A DNA stretch of 64,000 nucleotides from Ruegeria sp. Alg231-54 (GCF_900143525.1 NZ_FREZ01000001.1:754445-818444), one strand, 5' to 3'. Numbered from the stretch's first letter, positions 28,085 to 37,414 are shown. Notes: generated by a model from the sequence alone, not told the origin. Program-made: numbers and translations.

Positions 28085-29347
28085 TCAAAGAGCTCGCCAG
28101 CCGATATCGCGGCGGTAAAAGCCTTCGGGCCAATCCACACTTTCAACCATCGCATATGCCCGGTCGCGCGCCTCTTGCAGAGTATTTCCGCGCGAGGTCA
28201 CATTCAGCACGCGCCCGCCTGCGGCTTGAACCTGCCCATAAACGGCCTTGGTGCCAGCGTGAAAGATCATGTTGCTGCTGTCCTCAGTAAGCGCATCCAA
28301 GCCCTTGATCGCAGATCCTTTTGCGTAGGAACCCGGATACCCCTGTGCCGCCATCACAACGGTGATCGCATGATCGTCAGCCCAGTTCACCTGTGTCTCG
28401 CTCAAACGACCCTCGGCCGCGGCATGAAGCAGGTCCAGAACCTGGGCACCAAGCCGCATCATCAGAACCTGGCATTCCGGGTCACCGAAGCGGACGTTGT
28501 ATTCGACCAACCTCGGTTGGCCGTCCTTTATCATCAGTCCCGCATACAAAACGCCTTGAAATGGCATGCCCCGGCGCTTCATTTCGGCCATGGTCGGGCG
28601 CACGATCTCTTCCATCGCGCGCGCCTCGATCTCGGCGCTCAGGACCGGGGCTGGGGAATACGCCCCCATACCGCCCGTGTTCGGGCCCGTGTCGCCTTCT
28701 CCTACGCGCTTGTGGTCCTGCGCCGTGCCAATGGACAGAATATCTTCGCCATCACACAAGACGAAGAGAGACGCCTCTTCGCCCTCCATGAACTCCTCAA
28801 TCACCACCTCGGCCCCCGCGCCACCAAAAGCGCCGCCGAACATGTCGTCGATGCCCTCCAGCGCGGTCTGTTCGTCCATGGCGACGATCACACCCTTGCC
28901 TGCCGCCAAACCATCGGCTTTGACCACGATCGGCGTGCCCTGTTCGCGGACGTAAGCCTTGGCAGGCTCGGCCTCAGTGAACCTTGCATAGGCTGCGGTC
29001 GGAGCGTTCGACGCGTCACAGATTTCCTTGGTGAAACTCTTCGATGCTTCCAACTGCGCCGCATCGGCGGACGGGCCAAAGACCAGCACACCCGCTTCAC
29101 GCAGACGATCCGCGACGCCAGCGGCCAGGGGCGCTTCGGGGCCGACGACCACGAAGTCAATCGCGTTCTCTTCGGCAAAACTGACAACCGCGCCGCCGTT
29201 TTCGACATCCAGGGCCGCGCACTCAGCGATTTGGGCAATCCCTGCATTTCCCGGCGCCACGATCAGTCGGTCACATTTGGGATTTTGCATCACCGCCCAG
29301 GCGAGGCTGTGTTCCCGCCCGCCGCTGCCGAGAATAAGGATGTTCAT
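28085..29347 (-). CDS. purD: phosphoribosylamine--glycine ligase
   Basis: Purine synthesis step 2, joining glycine to 5-phosphoribosylamine with ATP. The 420-residue ATP-grasp enzyme opens MNILILGSGGREHSLAWA and has GPEAPLAAGV, KADGLAAGKGVIVA, EEFMEGEEASLF, GDTGPNTGGMGAYSPAP and RFGDPECQ, all PurD signatures. It is divergent from xseA with a 74-bp gap, which must hold both promoters. Confidence 0.97.
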   Translation of the reverse strand: MNILILGSGGREHSLAWAVMQNPKCDRLIVAPGNAGIAQIAECAALDVENGGAVVSFAEENAIDFVVVGPEAPLAAGVADRLREAGVLVFGPSADAAQLEASKSFTKEICDASNAPTAAYARFTEAEPAKAYVREQGTPIVVKADGLAAGKGVIVAMDEQTALEGIDDMFGGAFGGAGAEVVIEEFMEGEEASLFVLCDGEDILSIGTAQDHKRVGEGDTGPNTGGMGAYSPAPVLSAEIEARAMEEIVRPTMAEMKRRGMPFQGVLYAGLMIKDGQPRLVEYNVRFGDPECQVLMMRLGAQVLDLLHAAAEGRLSETQVNWADDHAITVVMAAQGYPGSYAKGSAIKGLDALTEDSSNMIFHAGTKAVYGQVQAAGGRVLNVTSRGNTLQEARDRAYAMVESVDWPEGFYRRDIGWRAL

Positions 29348-29421
29348 GAAGGTCTCCGATCTGCTTGGCCTCGCCTTCCGGGCGTTCTAAGCTGGCCGGG
29401 CATTTGACACAAGGCGCTGAA

Positions 29422-30915
29422 ATGTCCGACCTGCTTGATGACCCGATCCCGGGCCAAAACACCCCTGAATACACCGTTTCAGACATCTCAGGCGAGGTGA
29501 AACGCACGCTGGAAGGCACGTTCGGGCGAATCCGTGTGCGTGGTGAGGTCGGACGCGTGTTCACAGCGCGCTCGGGGCATCTGTACTATGACATCAAGGA
29601 TGACCGGAACGTTTTGGCCTGCACCACCTGGAAAGGTCAGGTTTCGGGCCTCTCGGTGGTGCCGGAAGAAGGTCTCGAGGTCGTCGTCACCGGCCGTCTG
29701 ACCGCTTTTGGTGCGCAGTCAAAATATAACCTGAACGTTGATGAGGTCGCGGTCGCGGGGCAAGGCGCTTTGATGGCCCTGCTGGAAAAGCGCAAGAAAC
29801 AGCTTGAGGCTGAAGGTCTGTTCGCACCCGAACGCAAAAAGCCTCTGCCGTACCTGCCCCAGATCATTGGCGTTGTGACCTCACCATCTGGTGCTGTGAT
29901 CCGGGACATCCTGCACCGCCTGCGGGATCGCTTCCCGCGCAAGGTGCTGATCTGGCCCGTTGCTGTACAGGGTTCCAACTGCGCTCCAGAGGTTGCGCGG
30001 GCCATCGACGGGTTTAACAAACTGACACCGGGCGGCTCACTGCCTCGGCCCGACCTGATCATTGTCGCCCGGGGCGGCGGATCGATCGAAGACCTTTGGG
30101 GGTTCAACGAAGAAATTGTCGCACGTGCGACGGCAGCGTCGGACATTCCGCTGATTTCTGCCGTGGGTCACGAAACGGATACAACGCTGATCGACTTCGT
30201 CTCGGACCGACGCGCGCCAACACCGACCGCCGCGGCCGAGCTTGCCGTGCCGGTTCGAATGGAACTTCTGGCCTGGACGGGTGAGCAAGGTGCACGCCTG
30301 TCTCGTGCAGCCACGGACGCGGTTCAAAGACGCTCTCAACGGCTTCGCGACCTGTCTCGCGCGTTGCCGCGCCCGGATAGCTTGTTGAACACACCACGCC
30401 AACGTCTTGATTTAATTTCGGATCGCCTGGCACCCGCACTAAATCGCGGCGTACAGAACCGACGTCTGCAGGTCGTCGAGCTGTCCGCACATCTGCGCCC
30501 GTCGACGTTGCGCAACCTTGTTTCGACCAGAAACGAGGCCTTACGCAACCTGTCATCCCGTTTGTCCCTGCGTCCGATCCACCGAGAGATCGAACAACAG
30601 AAGCAGAATATCAACAGGTTGGCCGACCGTATGAACGCGGCGCAAACCACGCGCCTGGATCGGATGCGGCAACAGCTGGACGCCGCCGACCGCCTGCGTG
30701 AAACACTAAGCTATAAGGCGACGTTACAGCGTGGTTACGCTGTTGTCCGAGCTGAGGGCGAGGTTCTGACAACCAAGAAACAGGCGTCAAAACACAACGC
30801 ATTCGAGATCGAATTCGCAGATGGTCTGCTGAACGCGGGCCAGCCCACAACCTCACCGGCGGCACCTAAGAAGTCAGCTAAGAAAGATGCACCGGACCAG
30901 GGCTCGCTATTCTAG
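29422..30915 (+). CDS. xseA: exodeoxyribonuclease VII large subunit
   Basis: Catalytic/DNA-binding subunit of exonuclease VII, which degrades single-stranded DNA. Domains: N-terminal OB-fold (YTVSDISGEVKRTLEGTFGRIRVRGEV), catalytic core (TSPSGAVIRDILHRLRDRFP, ARGGGSIEDLWGFNEE, GHETDTTLIDFVSDRRAPTPTAAAE) and a long coiled coil. Start set at ATG 29422 (MSDLLDDP) with AAGGCG upstream; the frame is open to 29365. The small subunit xseB is not in this window. Confidence 0.95.
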   Translation: MSDLLDDPIPGQNTPEYTVSDISGEVKRTLEGTFGRIRVRGEVGRVFTARSGHLYYDIKDDRNVLACTTWKGQVSGLSVVPEEGLEVVVTGRLTAFGAQSKYNLNVDEVAVAGQGALMALLEKRKKQLEAEGLFAPERKKPLPYLPQIIGVVTSPSGAVIRDILHRLRDRFPRKVLIWPVAVQGSNCAPEVARAIDGFNKLTPGGSLPRPDLIIVARGGGSIEDLWGFNEEIVARATAASDIPLISAVGHETDTTLIDFVSDRRAPTPTAAAELAVPVRMELLAWTGEQGARLSRAATDAVQRRSQRLRDLSRALPRPDSLLNTPRQRLDLISDRLAPALNRGVQNRRLQVVELSAHLRPSTLRNLVSTRNEALRNLSSRLSLRPIHREIEQQKQNINRLADRMNAAQTTRLDRMRQQLDAADRLRETLSYKATLQRGYAVVRAEGEVLTTKKQASKHNAFEIEFADGLLNAGQPTTSPAAPKKSAKKDAPDQGSLF

Positions 30916-30927
30916 CCAAATGCGCCT

Positions 30928-31323
30928 TCAGACCCCGACTTCGGGGCCGAGACAGACCATCTCTTCATTGATGTCTTCGGCCTCGTACAGCTCGGTTGCG
31001 TCCGAGTTGCCTTCGAACAGGGCGATCAAGCCCCCGTCAGACTTGGTAAAGACCCAGCACTGCGGGTCAATCCGATCTTCGTAGACAAAACAGATCTGGC
31101 CCGCTTGTTCGTACCAGACACCCTCTTTGCAATTGCCGTCCAGAAAAGACCAGATCACACGGCGATTGGGCAAATAGCGTTCGACGCCGTACACCGTTCC
31201 CTGAAACCCATAGAACATGGTTTTTCCGCGAGTGTATGTGTCGAACTCAGCCCCAGACAAAGCTGACTGAGCCGTTGCAGCCTGCGCAGAAAGTGTCAGA
31301 AGAATCGCAATACGCCCGAGCAT
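30928..31323 (-). CDS. small exported hypothetical protein
   Basis: From ATG 31323 the product has 131 residues with a clear signal peptide (MLGRIAILLTLSAQAATAQS) and a mature domain with three cysteines (DGNCKEGVWYEQ, QICFVYED, PQCWVFTK), suggesting a disulfide-stabilised periplasmic fold. The frame remains open to 31395, but the shorter form is favoured by the signal peptide. It converges with xseA, 12 bp apart. No family recognised with certainty. Confidence 0.6.
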   Translation of the reverse strand: MLGRIAILLTLSAQAATAQSALSGAEFDTYTRGKTMFYGFQGTVYGVERYLPNRRVIWSFLDGNCKEGVWYEQAGQICFVYEDRIDPQCWVFTKSDGGLIALFEGNSDATELYEAEDINEEMVCLGPEVGV

Positions 31324-31456
31324 GGGAACATTCTGGCAGATGCCGGTCAGCATCGCCAACAGACAATTCCCCACAACCGGCTGCCTTAACGTCACCGCTT
31401 GAGTTGCAATGGCGATCCCGGTGATGCTGCTGAAAAAACCAAATGGGGGACATTTG

Positions 31457-32095
31457 ATGACAACCGCTCTTTTCTGGATCGCCGCCGCGAGCGCTCTGGC
31501 CTATTTGCCGATGTCACCACGACCCGCCAGCCCTCTGCGATCCCTCTTCAAGACGGCCTCTGTCGCACTACTAGCGGTGACGGCGGTTCTAAGCAGCGCT
31601 CCGATGCTACTGACCCTTGCGCTAGCCCTGTGTGCCTTTGGCGATGCGCTTTTATCACGTGAGACGGACTCGACCTTCATGGCAGGAATCGGCGCATTCG
31701 CGGCTGGCCACCTGGCCTATATCGCCCTGTTTCTAAGTCACCCCTCCAGCGAGACCGCCCTAATCTTCGACAAGCCCGGTATATTCTGGTCGCTGATCAT
31801 CCTCGGGATCGTTGCCGCAACCCTGCTCGCCCCCCGCGCCGGTGACCTCAAAATACCGGTTCTGGGATATATACCGATCATCCTTGGTATGGGCATCGCG
31901 GTCCTCACGCTGCCCGAAACAGGCGCGCTGCGTTGGGCCCTGCCTGCCGCACTGGCCTTCATAGCCTCAGACTTGATCCTTGCGACCGAGAAGTTTCTGC
32001 TACCCTCCAATCATCCGGCGCTGCGCTTCACGCCTTACATGATCTGGATCTTGTACTGGGGCGCTCAGGCGGGGCTTTTGATTGCGTTTTTGTGA
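31457..32095 (+). CDS. lysoplasmalogenase-like YhhN family protein
   Basis: About 212 residues and eight hydrophobic helices, the TMEM86/YhhN family of integral membrane hydrolases. Family markers include LALALCAFGDALLSR (conserved GD), AGIGAFAAGHLAYIALF, and ASDLILATEKF followed by YWGAQ. The ATG at 31457 has GGGGGAC upstream; the frame opens earlier. It shares a divergent gap with the small exported protein. Whether the bacterial enzyme acts on plasmalogens is inference. Confidence 0.82.
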   Translation: MTTALFWIAAASALAYLPMSPRPASPLRSLFKTASVALLAVTAVLSSAPMLLTLALALCAFGDALLSRETDSTFMAGIGAFAAGHLAYIALFLSHPSSETALIFDKPGIFWSLIILGIVAATLLAPRAGDLKIPVLGYIPIILGMGIAVLTLPETGALRWALPAALAFIASDLILATEKFLLPSNHPALRFTPYMIWILYWGAQAGLLIAFL

Positions 32096-32153
32096 CCCTT
32101 TGCAACTGCCGCAAATCCGCATTAGGTGAGAGGAACACCTGCGGAGACTAAAA

Positions 32154-33317
32154 ATGGCGTTTTTCTCAAAGCTCAAGGACAAGCTGTTCAAATCCTCGTC
32201 CCGCCTCGAACAGGGGCTGGATGCCATCGTCGAAGACGGTGGCGAGGAAACGTCCGCCCCCGATCCAGTTATCCCCGAGCCTGAGCCGCAGCCGGAACCG
32301 GTTCCCGAAATTCCGCAGCCCGTGCCAGAGACACCTGAACCCGCCCCTGTGCCACAGCCGACCGAAACACCTGAACCCGCACCGGTCGATCCAACCCCTG
32401 CTCCGCCGCCGCCCGAAGCCGCGCCATCCAAAGGGGTGTTGGGACGCCTGTTTAGCCGCAACGAAGCCAAGGCAGTCGTCCGCCGCACGTTGGACGACGA
32501 TATGCTTGAGCAGCTAGAGGAACTGCTGATCGCCTCGGATATGGGCGTCGACACCGCACTGCGGGTCACATCCAACATGGCCGAGGGGCGGCTGGGCAGG
32601 AAGCTCTCCACGCAAGAGATCAAGCAATTGCTGGCCCAGGAAGTCGCGCGCGTAATGGAACCGGTTGCCAAGCCCCTGCCCATCTACCCCAAGCGCCCGC
32701 AGGTCGTGCTGGTCGTTGGCGTCAACGGGTCCGGCAAAACCACAACCATCGGCAAGCTCGCTAGCCAGTTCAAAGCCGCGGGCAAAAAGGTCGTTATCGC
32801 CGCCGGGGACACCTTTCGCGCCGCCGCCGTCGAACAGCTCCAGGTCTGGGGCGACCGCGCCGGCGTGCCGGTGCTGACCGCACCCGAGGGGTCTGACCCG
32901 GCTTCATTGGCTTTCGATGCTCTGACCCGCGCGCAGCAAGACGGCGCAGACCTGCTGATGATCGACACGGCCGGACGCCTGCAAAACCGTTCAGACCTGA
33001 TGGAGGAATTGGCCAAGATCGTCCGCGTAATCCGCAAAATCGACGACACCGCCCCTCACAACACACTGCTGGTGCTGGACGCCACCACTGGCCAGAACGC
33101 GCTGAGCCAGGTCCGGACATTCCGCGACCTCGCTGACGTGTCAGGCCTGGTAATGACCAAACTCGACGGCACCGCCAAGGGTGGCGTATTGGTTGCACTG
33201 GCCGACAAGTTCGGCCTGCCGATCCATGCCATAGGCGTCGGAGAACAGATCGACGACCTCGCCCCCTTCGACCCCGAAGAGTTCGCCGCCGCCCTCACTG
33301 GCCTGGACCAAACCTGA
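32154..33317 (+). CDS. ftsY: signal recognition particle receptor FtsY
   Basis: GTPase receptor that docks SRP-ribosome complexes at the inner membrane. The 387-residue protein has an acidic Pro/Glu-rich A domain (about residues 35-90, repeats such as PETPEPAPVPQP), then the N domain and the G domain with GVNGSGKTTTIGKL, DTFRAAAVEQL, DTAGRLQNRSDLM, TKLDGTAKGGV and GVGEQIDDL. GGAG lies upstream of the ATG. It may be cotranscribed with the YhhN gene 58 bp before it. Confidence 0.96.
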   Translation: MAFFSKLKDKLFKSSSRLEQGLDAIVEDGGEETSAPDPVIPEPEPQPEPVPEIPQPVPETPEPAPVPQPTETPEPAPVDPTPAPPPPEAAPSKGVLGRLFSRNEAKAVVRRTLDDDMLEQLEELLIASDMGVDTALRVTSNMAEGRLGRKLSTQEIKQLLAQEVARVMEPVAKPLPIYPKRPQVVLVVGVNGSGKTTTIGKLASQFKAAGKKVVIAAGDTFRAAAVEQLQVWGDRAGVPVLTAPEGSDPASLAFDALTRAQQDGADLLMIDTAGRLQNRSDLMEELAKIVRVIRKIDDTAPHNTLLVLDATTGQNALSQVRTFRDLADVSGLVMTKLDGTAKGGVLVALADKFGLPIHAIGVGEQIDDLAPFDPEEFAAALTGLDQT

Positions 33318-33323
33318 TCCCCC

Positions 33324-33375
33324 TTTCATCTGGCCCCAAATATCCTCCGGGGGTCTGGGGGTGGAAAACCCCCAG
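33324..33375 (+). repeat. dispersed Roseobacter-type intergenic repeat with GC hairpin, copy 2
   Basis: Starts TTTCATCTGG, continues AAATATCCTCCGGGGGT and ends in a perfect 7-bp hairpin CTGGGGG (33355-33361) / CCCCCAG (33369-33375). It follows ftsY directly and matches the copy after the FG-GAP gene at 28011-28070. Likely a transcription terminator. Confidence 0.6.
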
Positions 33376-33403
33376 CCTCTCCTCCCAGCGAAAAGACTGA
33401 CAT

Positions 33404-34306
33404 TTGAGCGACTGGTTGATTTCTCTCGAAGGCACCCAAGCGGGCCATCAGCTGGCTCTTGGCTTCGCTTTGATGGCCGCCTTCCTGCATGCGGTATTTG
33501 GCGCGTTGCAGAAAGGCCGCCACGATCCCTGGCTGTCCCGTGGGGCAATCGACGCCTGCTATTGCCTGATGGCCGCCCCTTTTGCCTTTTTTGTGGTGCC
33601 GTGGCCTGAACCCTACATGTGGTCCATCTTCGCCGTGGTCTGGGTGATCCACATCGCCTACAAGGTCCTTCAGGCCATGGCCTATACAAAGGGTTCATAC
33701 ACTGTCGTCTATCCGGTCGTACGCGGCACTGGCCCCCTATTTACGGTCATCGGCGCCTATCTGCTATTCGGCGAAACCTTTACCGGAATTCAATGGTTTG
33801 GCGTTTTGGTCCTGCTGGCCGGTATCTTCGGCCTGGCCGCCTATAATTTGCGTTTTCTGGAAACCAACCGGGAAACGCTGGGCATCGCGCTGGTACTGGC
33901 CATCGCAACCGGCCTGTTTGTCGCGCTCTACACGACTTATGACGCCTATGGCATCCGGGCCACCGCCGACCCGTTCACCTTTCTAGCGTGGTTTTTCATG
34001 ATCGACGGTTTTGCGATGCCGATTTACGCCTTCCTCAGATGGCGCGCCATGATCGACCGCCCAGCCGTTGGCCCATTAATGTTGCGGGGCTTGGCCGGAG
34101 GCGTCATCGCCCCTATGTCCTTCGGAGCAATCATGCTGGCCACCCGTCTGGACAAGGTCGGCGAAGCCGCCGTCCTACGTGAAACCTCGACAGTCTTTGC
34201 GGCCCTTATCGGGTGGCTGGTGCTAAAAGAAACTGTGGGGCCAAGACGGGTCGCGCTGATGGCATTGATTGCATTGGGCGCCGTAATAGTTGAAATGGGC
34301 GGGTAA
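33404..34306 (+). CDS. DMT-superfamily (EamA) transporter
   Basis: Ten-helix inner-membrane transporter of 300 residues made of two EamA repeats (AFLHAVFGALQKGRHDPWLS, and the second repeat from ALVLAIATGLFVALYT). YPVVRGTGPLFTVIGAYLLFGE and LRETSTVFAALIGWLVLKE are typical of the family. It appears to begin at TTG (MSDWLISLEG), since no ATG is nearby in frame. Its end overlaps the region just before yciB, so the two are probably co-transcribed. Substrate unknown. Confidence 0.85.
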   Translation: MSDWLISLEGTQAGHQLALGFALMAAFLHAVFGALQKGRHDPWLSRGAIDACYCLMAAPFAFFVVPWPEPYMWSIFAVVWVIHIAYKVLQAMAYTKGSYTVVYPVVRGTGPLFTVIGAYLLFGETFTGIQWFGVLVLLAGIFGLAAYNLRFLETNRETLGIALVLAIATGLFVALYTTYDAYGIRATADPFTFLAWFFMIDGFAMPIYAFLRWRAMIDRPAVGPLMLRGLAGGVIAPMSFGAIMLATRLDKVGEAAVLRETSTVFAALIGWLVLKETVGPRRVALMALIALGAVIVEMGG

Positions 34307-34322
34307 AAATCAGGAAACCGAC

Positions 34323-34928
34323 ATGTCAGGCAAAAAAGAAATCAATCCGTTTCTGAAACAGGCGTTGGAGCTTGGGCCCCCACTGGCCTTTTTCTTCATC
34401 TATCTGCGCCTGCGTGGCGACAGTTTCCTGATCGGAGGCACCGAATATTCCGGCTTTATCGTCGCGACGATCATCTTCGTCCCGCTGATGCTGGCCGCCA
34501 TGGGCATCCTCTGGGTCCTGACCGGCGAACTTAGCCGGATGCAGATATTCACCGCCTTCATGGTCATCTTCTTTGGGGGCCTGACCGCGTGGTTCAATGA
34601 TGAGCGGTTCTTCAAGATGAAAACCACGCTGGTTTACGGTTTTTTCTCGTTCATCCTTGGAATTGGCCTCCTGCAGGGGAAATCTTATCTGGCCTATGTC
34701 CTAGAAGATATGCTTCCGATGCGCCACGAGGGCTGGATGATCCTGACCCGCCGGTTGTGCGGCTGCTTTGCAGTTCTGGCCGTAGCCAATGAATTTGTCT
34801 GGCGCACCATGTCGACGGACCTGTGGGTCAAAATTGAAACTTTCGCCTTTCCGATCGCGCTGATGGCGTTTCTGATGCTTCAGTTCAGTCTGCTGCAACG
34901 CTACATGGATGATCCAGACCACCAATAG
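34323..34928 (+). CDS. yciB: inner-membrane septation protein A, YciB family
   Basis: Membrane protein of about 200 residues with five or six helices. Markers are NPFLKQALELGPPLAFFFIY, TVLYGFF-like segment KTTLVYGFFSFILGIGLLQGKSYLAYV and ANEFVWRTMSTDLWVKIETF. The family is implicated in cell envelope and septation. Start at ATG 34323, preceded by CAGGAAACC; an upstream ATG at 34290 would overlap the transporter gene more. Confidence 0.88.
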   Translation: MSGKKEINPFLKQALELGPPLAFFFIYLRLRGDSFLIGGTEYSGFIVATIIFVPLMLAAMGILWVLTGELSRMQIFTAFMVIFFGGLTAWFNDERFFKMKTTLVYGFFSFILGIGLLQGKSYLAYVLEDMLPMRHEGWMILTRRLCGCFAVLAVANEFVWRTMSTDLWVKIETFAFPIALMAFLMLQFSLLQRYMDDPDHQ

Positions 34929-35088
34929 GCGAACACTGATAATCGGCGCGCAGCTTAAGCGTTTGCTTTCATATTGAGCCGTGACACAGCGCGCAATCAG
35001 ACAAACCAATAAAAACCTTGGAATAATAGCCCGGCTGTGGAACATTAGGACACCACTCAACACCAGCAGCCGGAGACCCCTCAACCAC

Positions 35089-35757
35089 ATGAAGGCACTC
35101 CCAAACAGCGGATTCCTGTCCGAGGCATCAGACCGACTCAGGGCTATGCTTTCGGCACTCGCGACCGAGATTTCCTTGGATCAGGGCCAGGTGCTGTTTG
35201 AGCAGGGGGACGAAGGCGATGCACTCTATGTGATTTCTGAGGGCACGCTTGAGGTTTCATTCCTTGCGATGAGCGGGCGCAAGCTGTCTTTGACCCTTAT
35301 GAAGCCGGGCGAAGTGTTTGGCGAAATTGCGTTGTTCGACAGCGGGCCGCGGACCGCCACGATAGCAGCGGCCGAGCCATCTAGCGTGCTGCGCGTGCGC
35401 CGCAGAGACGTGATGGACCAGATCCGCCAGCATCCCGATCTTGCCGTCGACATGATCCGTCTGGCGGGCCTGCGCATGCGCTGGATGGGGTCACAGCTGA
35501 ACGAACAGGTATTCCTGCCGATGCCCATTCGTCTGGCGCGCAAATTGCTGCATCTGTCTGCCCTTCAGGACGACCCCGCCATGCGCATCACCCTGTCCCA
35601 AAGCGAATTGGCCGAGTTCGTCGGTGCCACGCGCGAGGCTGTATCCAAGACGATTTCAACCTGGAAACGCGACAATGTCGTCGAGGCATCCCGCGGCGGG
35701 TTGATGATCCAGGACTTTAACGCCCTGAAAGAACTGGCCGAATCCGACTTAATCTGA
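35089..35757 (+). CDS. Crp/Fnr family transcriptional regulator
   Basis: The N-terminal cyclic-nucleotide-binding-like domain (GQVLFEQGDEGDALYVISEGTLEVSF, KPGEVFGEIALFDSGPRTATIAAAEPSSVLRVRR) is followed by a long helix and a C-terminal winged helix (MRITLSQSELAEFVGATREAVSKTISTWKR). The binding-pocket motif FGEIALFDSGPRTAT is close to the cAMP-binding type, and no Fe-S cysteine cluster is present. Start set at ATG 35089, about 222 residues; a GTG at 34981 would add 36 unusual residues. A TGTGA-N6-TCACA palindrome lies immediately after the stop. Confidence 0.9.
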   Translation: MKALPNSGFLSEASDRLRAMLSALATEISLDQGQVLFEQGDEGDALYVISEGTLEVSFLAMSGRKLSLTLMKPGEVFGEIALFDSGPRTATIAAAEPSSVLRVRRRDVMDQIRQHPDLAVDMIRLAGLRMRWMGSQLNEQVFLPMPIRLARKLLHLSALQDDPAMRITLSQSELAEFVGATREAVSKTISTWKRDNVVEASRGGLMIQDFNALKELAESDLI

Positions 35758-35760
35758 CCT

Positions 35761-35776
35761 TGTGACCTCCTTCACA
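35761..35776. promoter_or_regulatory. CRP-consensus palindrome
   Basis: TGTGA-CCTCCT-TCACA is an exact match to the classical CRP half-site spacing (TGTGA-N6-TCACA). It lies 3 bases after the stop of the Crp/Fnr regulator gene and not upstream of a recognised gene, so its target is unclear. It could serve a small RNA or act within the 3' region. Confidence 0.4.
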
Positions 35777-35926
35777 TACGGCGCATGCCAAAATAGCTAA
35801 TGTCTTAGTTGTTACCGTAGGGGGCCAGAGAATCATCCCCGATATCTGTCCACTGGCCTCTCCCTGTACCAGAGCCATGCGCCTCCCCGGCGTGTGGCTC
35901 ACTTACTTTCAGCGCCACGTGGAACG

Positions 35927-35954
35927 GAAAAGGCCGAGGCATTGCCCCGGCCTT
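35927..35954 (-). terminator. terminator after degP
   Basis: On the minus strand AAGGCCGGGGC and GCCTCGGCCTT pair in an 11-bp stem (one G-U) around the loop AAT, followed by TTTT. It ends the gor-hflK-hflC-DUF2065-degP cluster, just past the degP stop. Confidence 0.72.
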
Positions 35955-35977
35955 GTCACAACGTTTGATGTGGTGCG

Positions 35978-37414
35978 TTACTCGCCTAGGGTCAGCGCCA
36001 CAAAGCGGGGGTCGCCACCGCGACGTACAAGCAACAACAGCGATTTACGCCCGGCCTCACGCGCTTCTTCCATGCGTGCTTCCAGATCTCCAATCGACGT
36101 CACCTTTTGCTGGCCAGCCTCGGTGATCAAATCACCGGCGCGCAACCCTTTGATAAACGCCTCAGAGGCTTCATCCACTTCGGTCACAACCAGCCCCTCG
36201 GCGTCTTCTTCCAAACCAAGATCCGTGCGTAGCGTGTCCGTCAGCGGCGAAATGGTCAGACCAAGAATGTCAGCATTCTCTTCCGTAGGAGCCTCAGAGG
36301 TTTCCTCGTCGCCCTGATCGGCACGTTCGGCATCCTCACGACGCCCCAGAGTAACCAAGACGGTCTGTGTTCCGCCATCGCGATGCACGACAACACGCAC
36401 GGCTTTGCCCACGGTTGTCTCGCCGACCTGACGCACAAGGCCGCGAGTATCTTCGACCTCGACCCCATCAAAGCTGAGGATCACGTCACCAGCCAGCAGA
36501 CCAGCATCTTTCGCCGGCCCATCCGGAACATCGCTGATCAGCGCGCCGCCCGGCTTGGCCAACCCCATTGCCTCGGCCATGTCCTCGGTTACGTCCTGAA
36601 TGCGAACGCCCAGCCAACCACGGCGGGTTTCGCCGAATTCGCGCAGTTGGTCGACCACCTTGACCACAACGTTAGACGCCATCGAAAAGCCGATCCCGAT
36701 CGAGCCACCGTTGGGCGACAGGATCGCGGTGTTCACACCAATCACTTCGCCATTCATGTTGAACAGCGGGCCGCCCGAGTTGCCCCGGTTGATCGCAGCG
36801 TCGGTCTGGATGTAGTCGTCATAAGAACCGCTCAGCGCCCTGTTGCGGGCCGAAACGATCCCGGCCGAAACCGAGAAGCCCTGCCCCAACGGGTTGCCCA
36901 TGGCAATAACCCAATCACCGACACGGGCGACGTCACTGTCGCCAAACTGCACGTATTGCAGCGGGCCCGGGGCCTCGACCTTCAGCAGGGCAATATCGGT
37001 TTTCTCGTCCGTGCCGATCACCTTCGCAGGCAGTTCTTCCGGCGGCTGTCCATCACCGGGGAAGAACTCCACCAGGATTTCATCGGCTTCGGCGATCACG
37101 TGATTGTTGGTGACGATGTAGCCGTCCTCGGAAATCACGAACCCCGAACCCAGTGCGTTGCTGCGGCGCGGGCGATTTTCATCATCACCGTTCCGATCCT
37201 GAAAATCGCGGAAGAAATCCTCGAAGGGCGACCCTTCGGGCACAATGCCCTGCGGACCGGTCTGGCCTTCAATCAACGTCGAGGTGGTAATGTTGACCAC
37301 GGCCGGGCTGATCTTTTCTGCCAGCGGGGCCAGGCTTTCGCTCCGCGCCTGTGCTGCGACGGTTTGGGCCAGAACAAGAATCATCCCTGCAATGGCCAGC
37401 CACATCAGCCGCAT
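35978..37414 (-). CDS. degP: Do/DegP-family periplasmic serine protease
   Basis: Envelope quality-control protease. From ATG 37414 it has a signal peptide (MRLMWLAIAG... ending VAAQARS), a trypsin-like domain with intact triad (VTNNHVI, TDIALLKV, GNSGGPLF) and two PDZ domains (GWLGVRIQDVTEDMAEAMGL; later GLVVTEVDEASEAFIKGLRAGD). About 478 residues, normal for DegQ/DegP. The frame is open to 37585 but the signal peptide supports the internal start. It is the last gene of a cluster with hflK and hflC, proteins that modulate membrane proteolysis. Confidence 0.93.
   Translation of the reverse strand: MRLMWLAIAGMILVLAQTVAAQARSESLAPLAEKISPAVVNITTSTLIEGQTGPQGIVPEGSPFEDFFRDFQDRNGDDENRPRRSNALGSGFVISEDGYIVTNNHVIAEADEILVEFFPGDGQPPEELPAKVIGTDEKTDIALLKVEAPGPLQYVQFGDSDVARVGDWVIAMGNPLGQGFSVSAGIVSARNRALSGSYDDYIQTDAAINRGNSGGPLFNMNGEVIGVNTAILSPNGGSIGIGFSMASNVVVKVVDQLREFGETRRGWLGVRIQDVTEDMAEAMGLAKPGGALISDVPDGPAKDAGLLAGDVILSFDGVEVEDTRGLVRQVGETTVGKAVRVVVHRDGGTQTVLVTLGRREDAERADQGDEETSEAPTEENADILGLTISPLTDTLRTDLGLEEDAEGLVVTEVDEASEAFIKGLRAGDLITEAGQQKVTSIGDLEARMEEAREAGRKSLLLLVRRGGDPRFVALTLGE

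Noticed and set aside
28175..29407. A 410-residue open frame antisense to purD
   Set aside because: Shadow of purD; no protein features.
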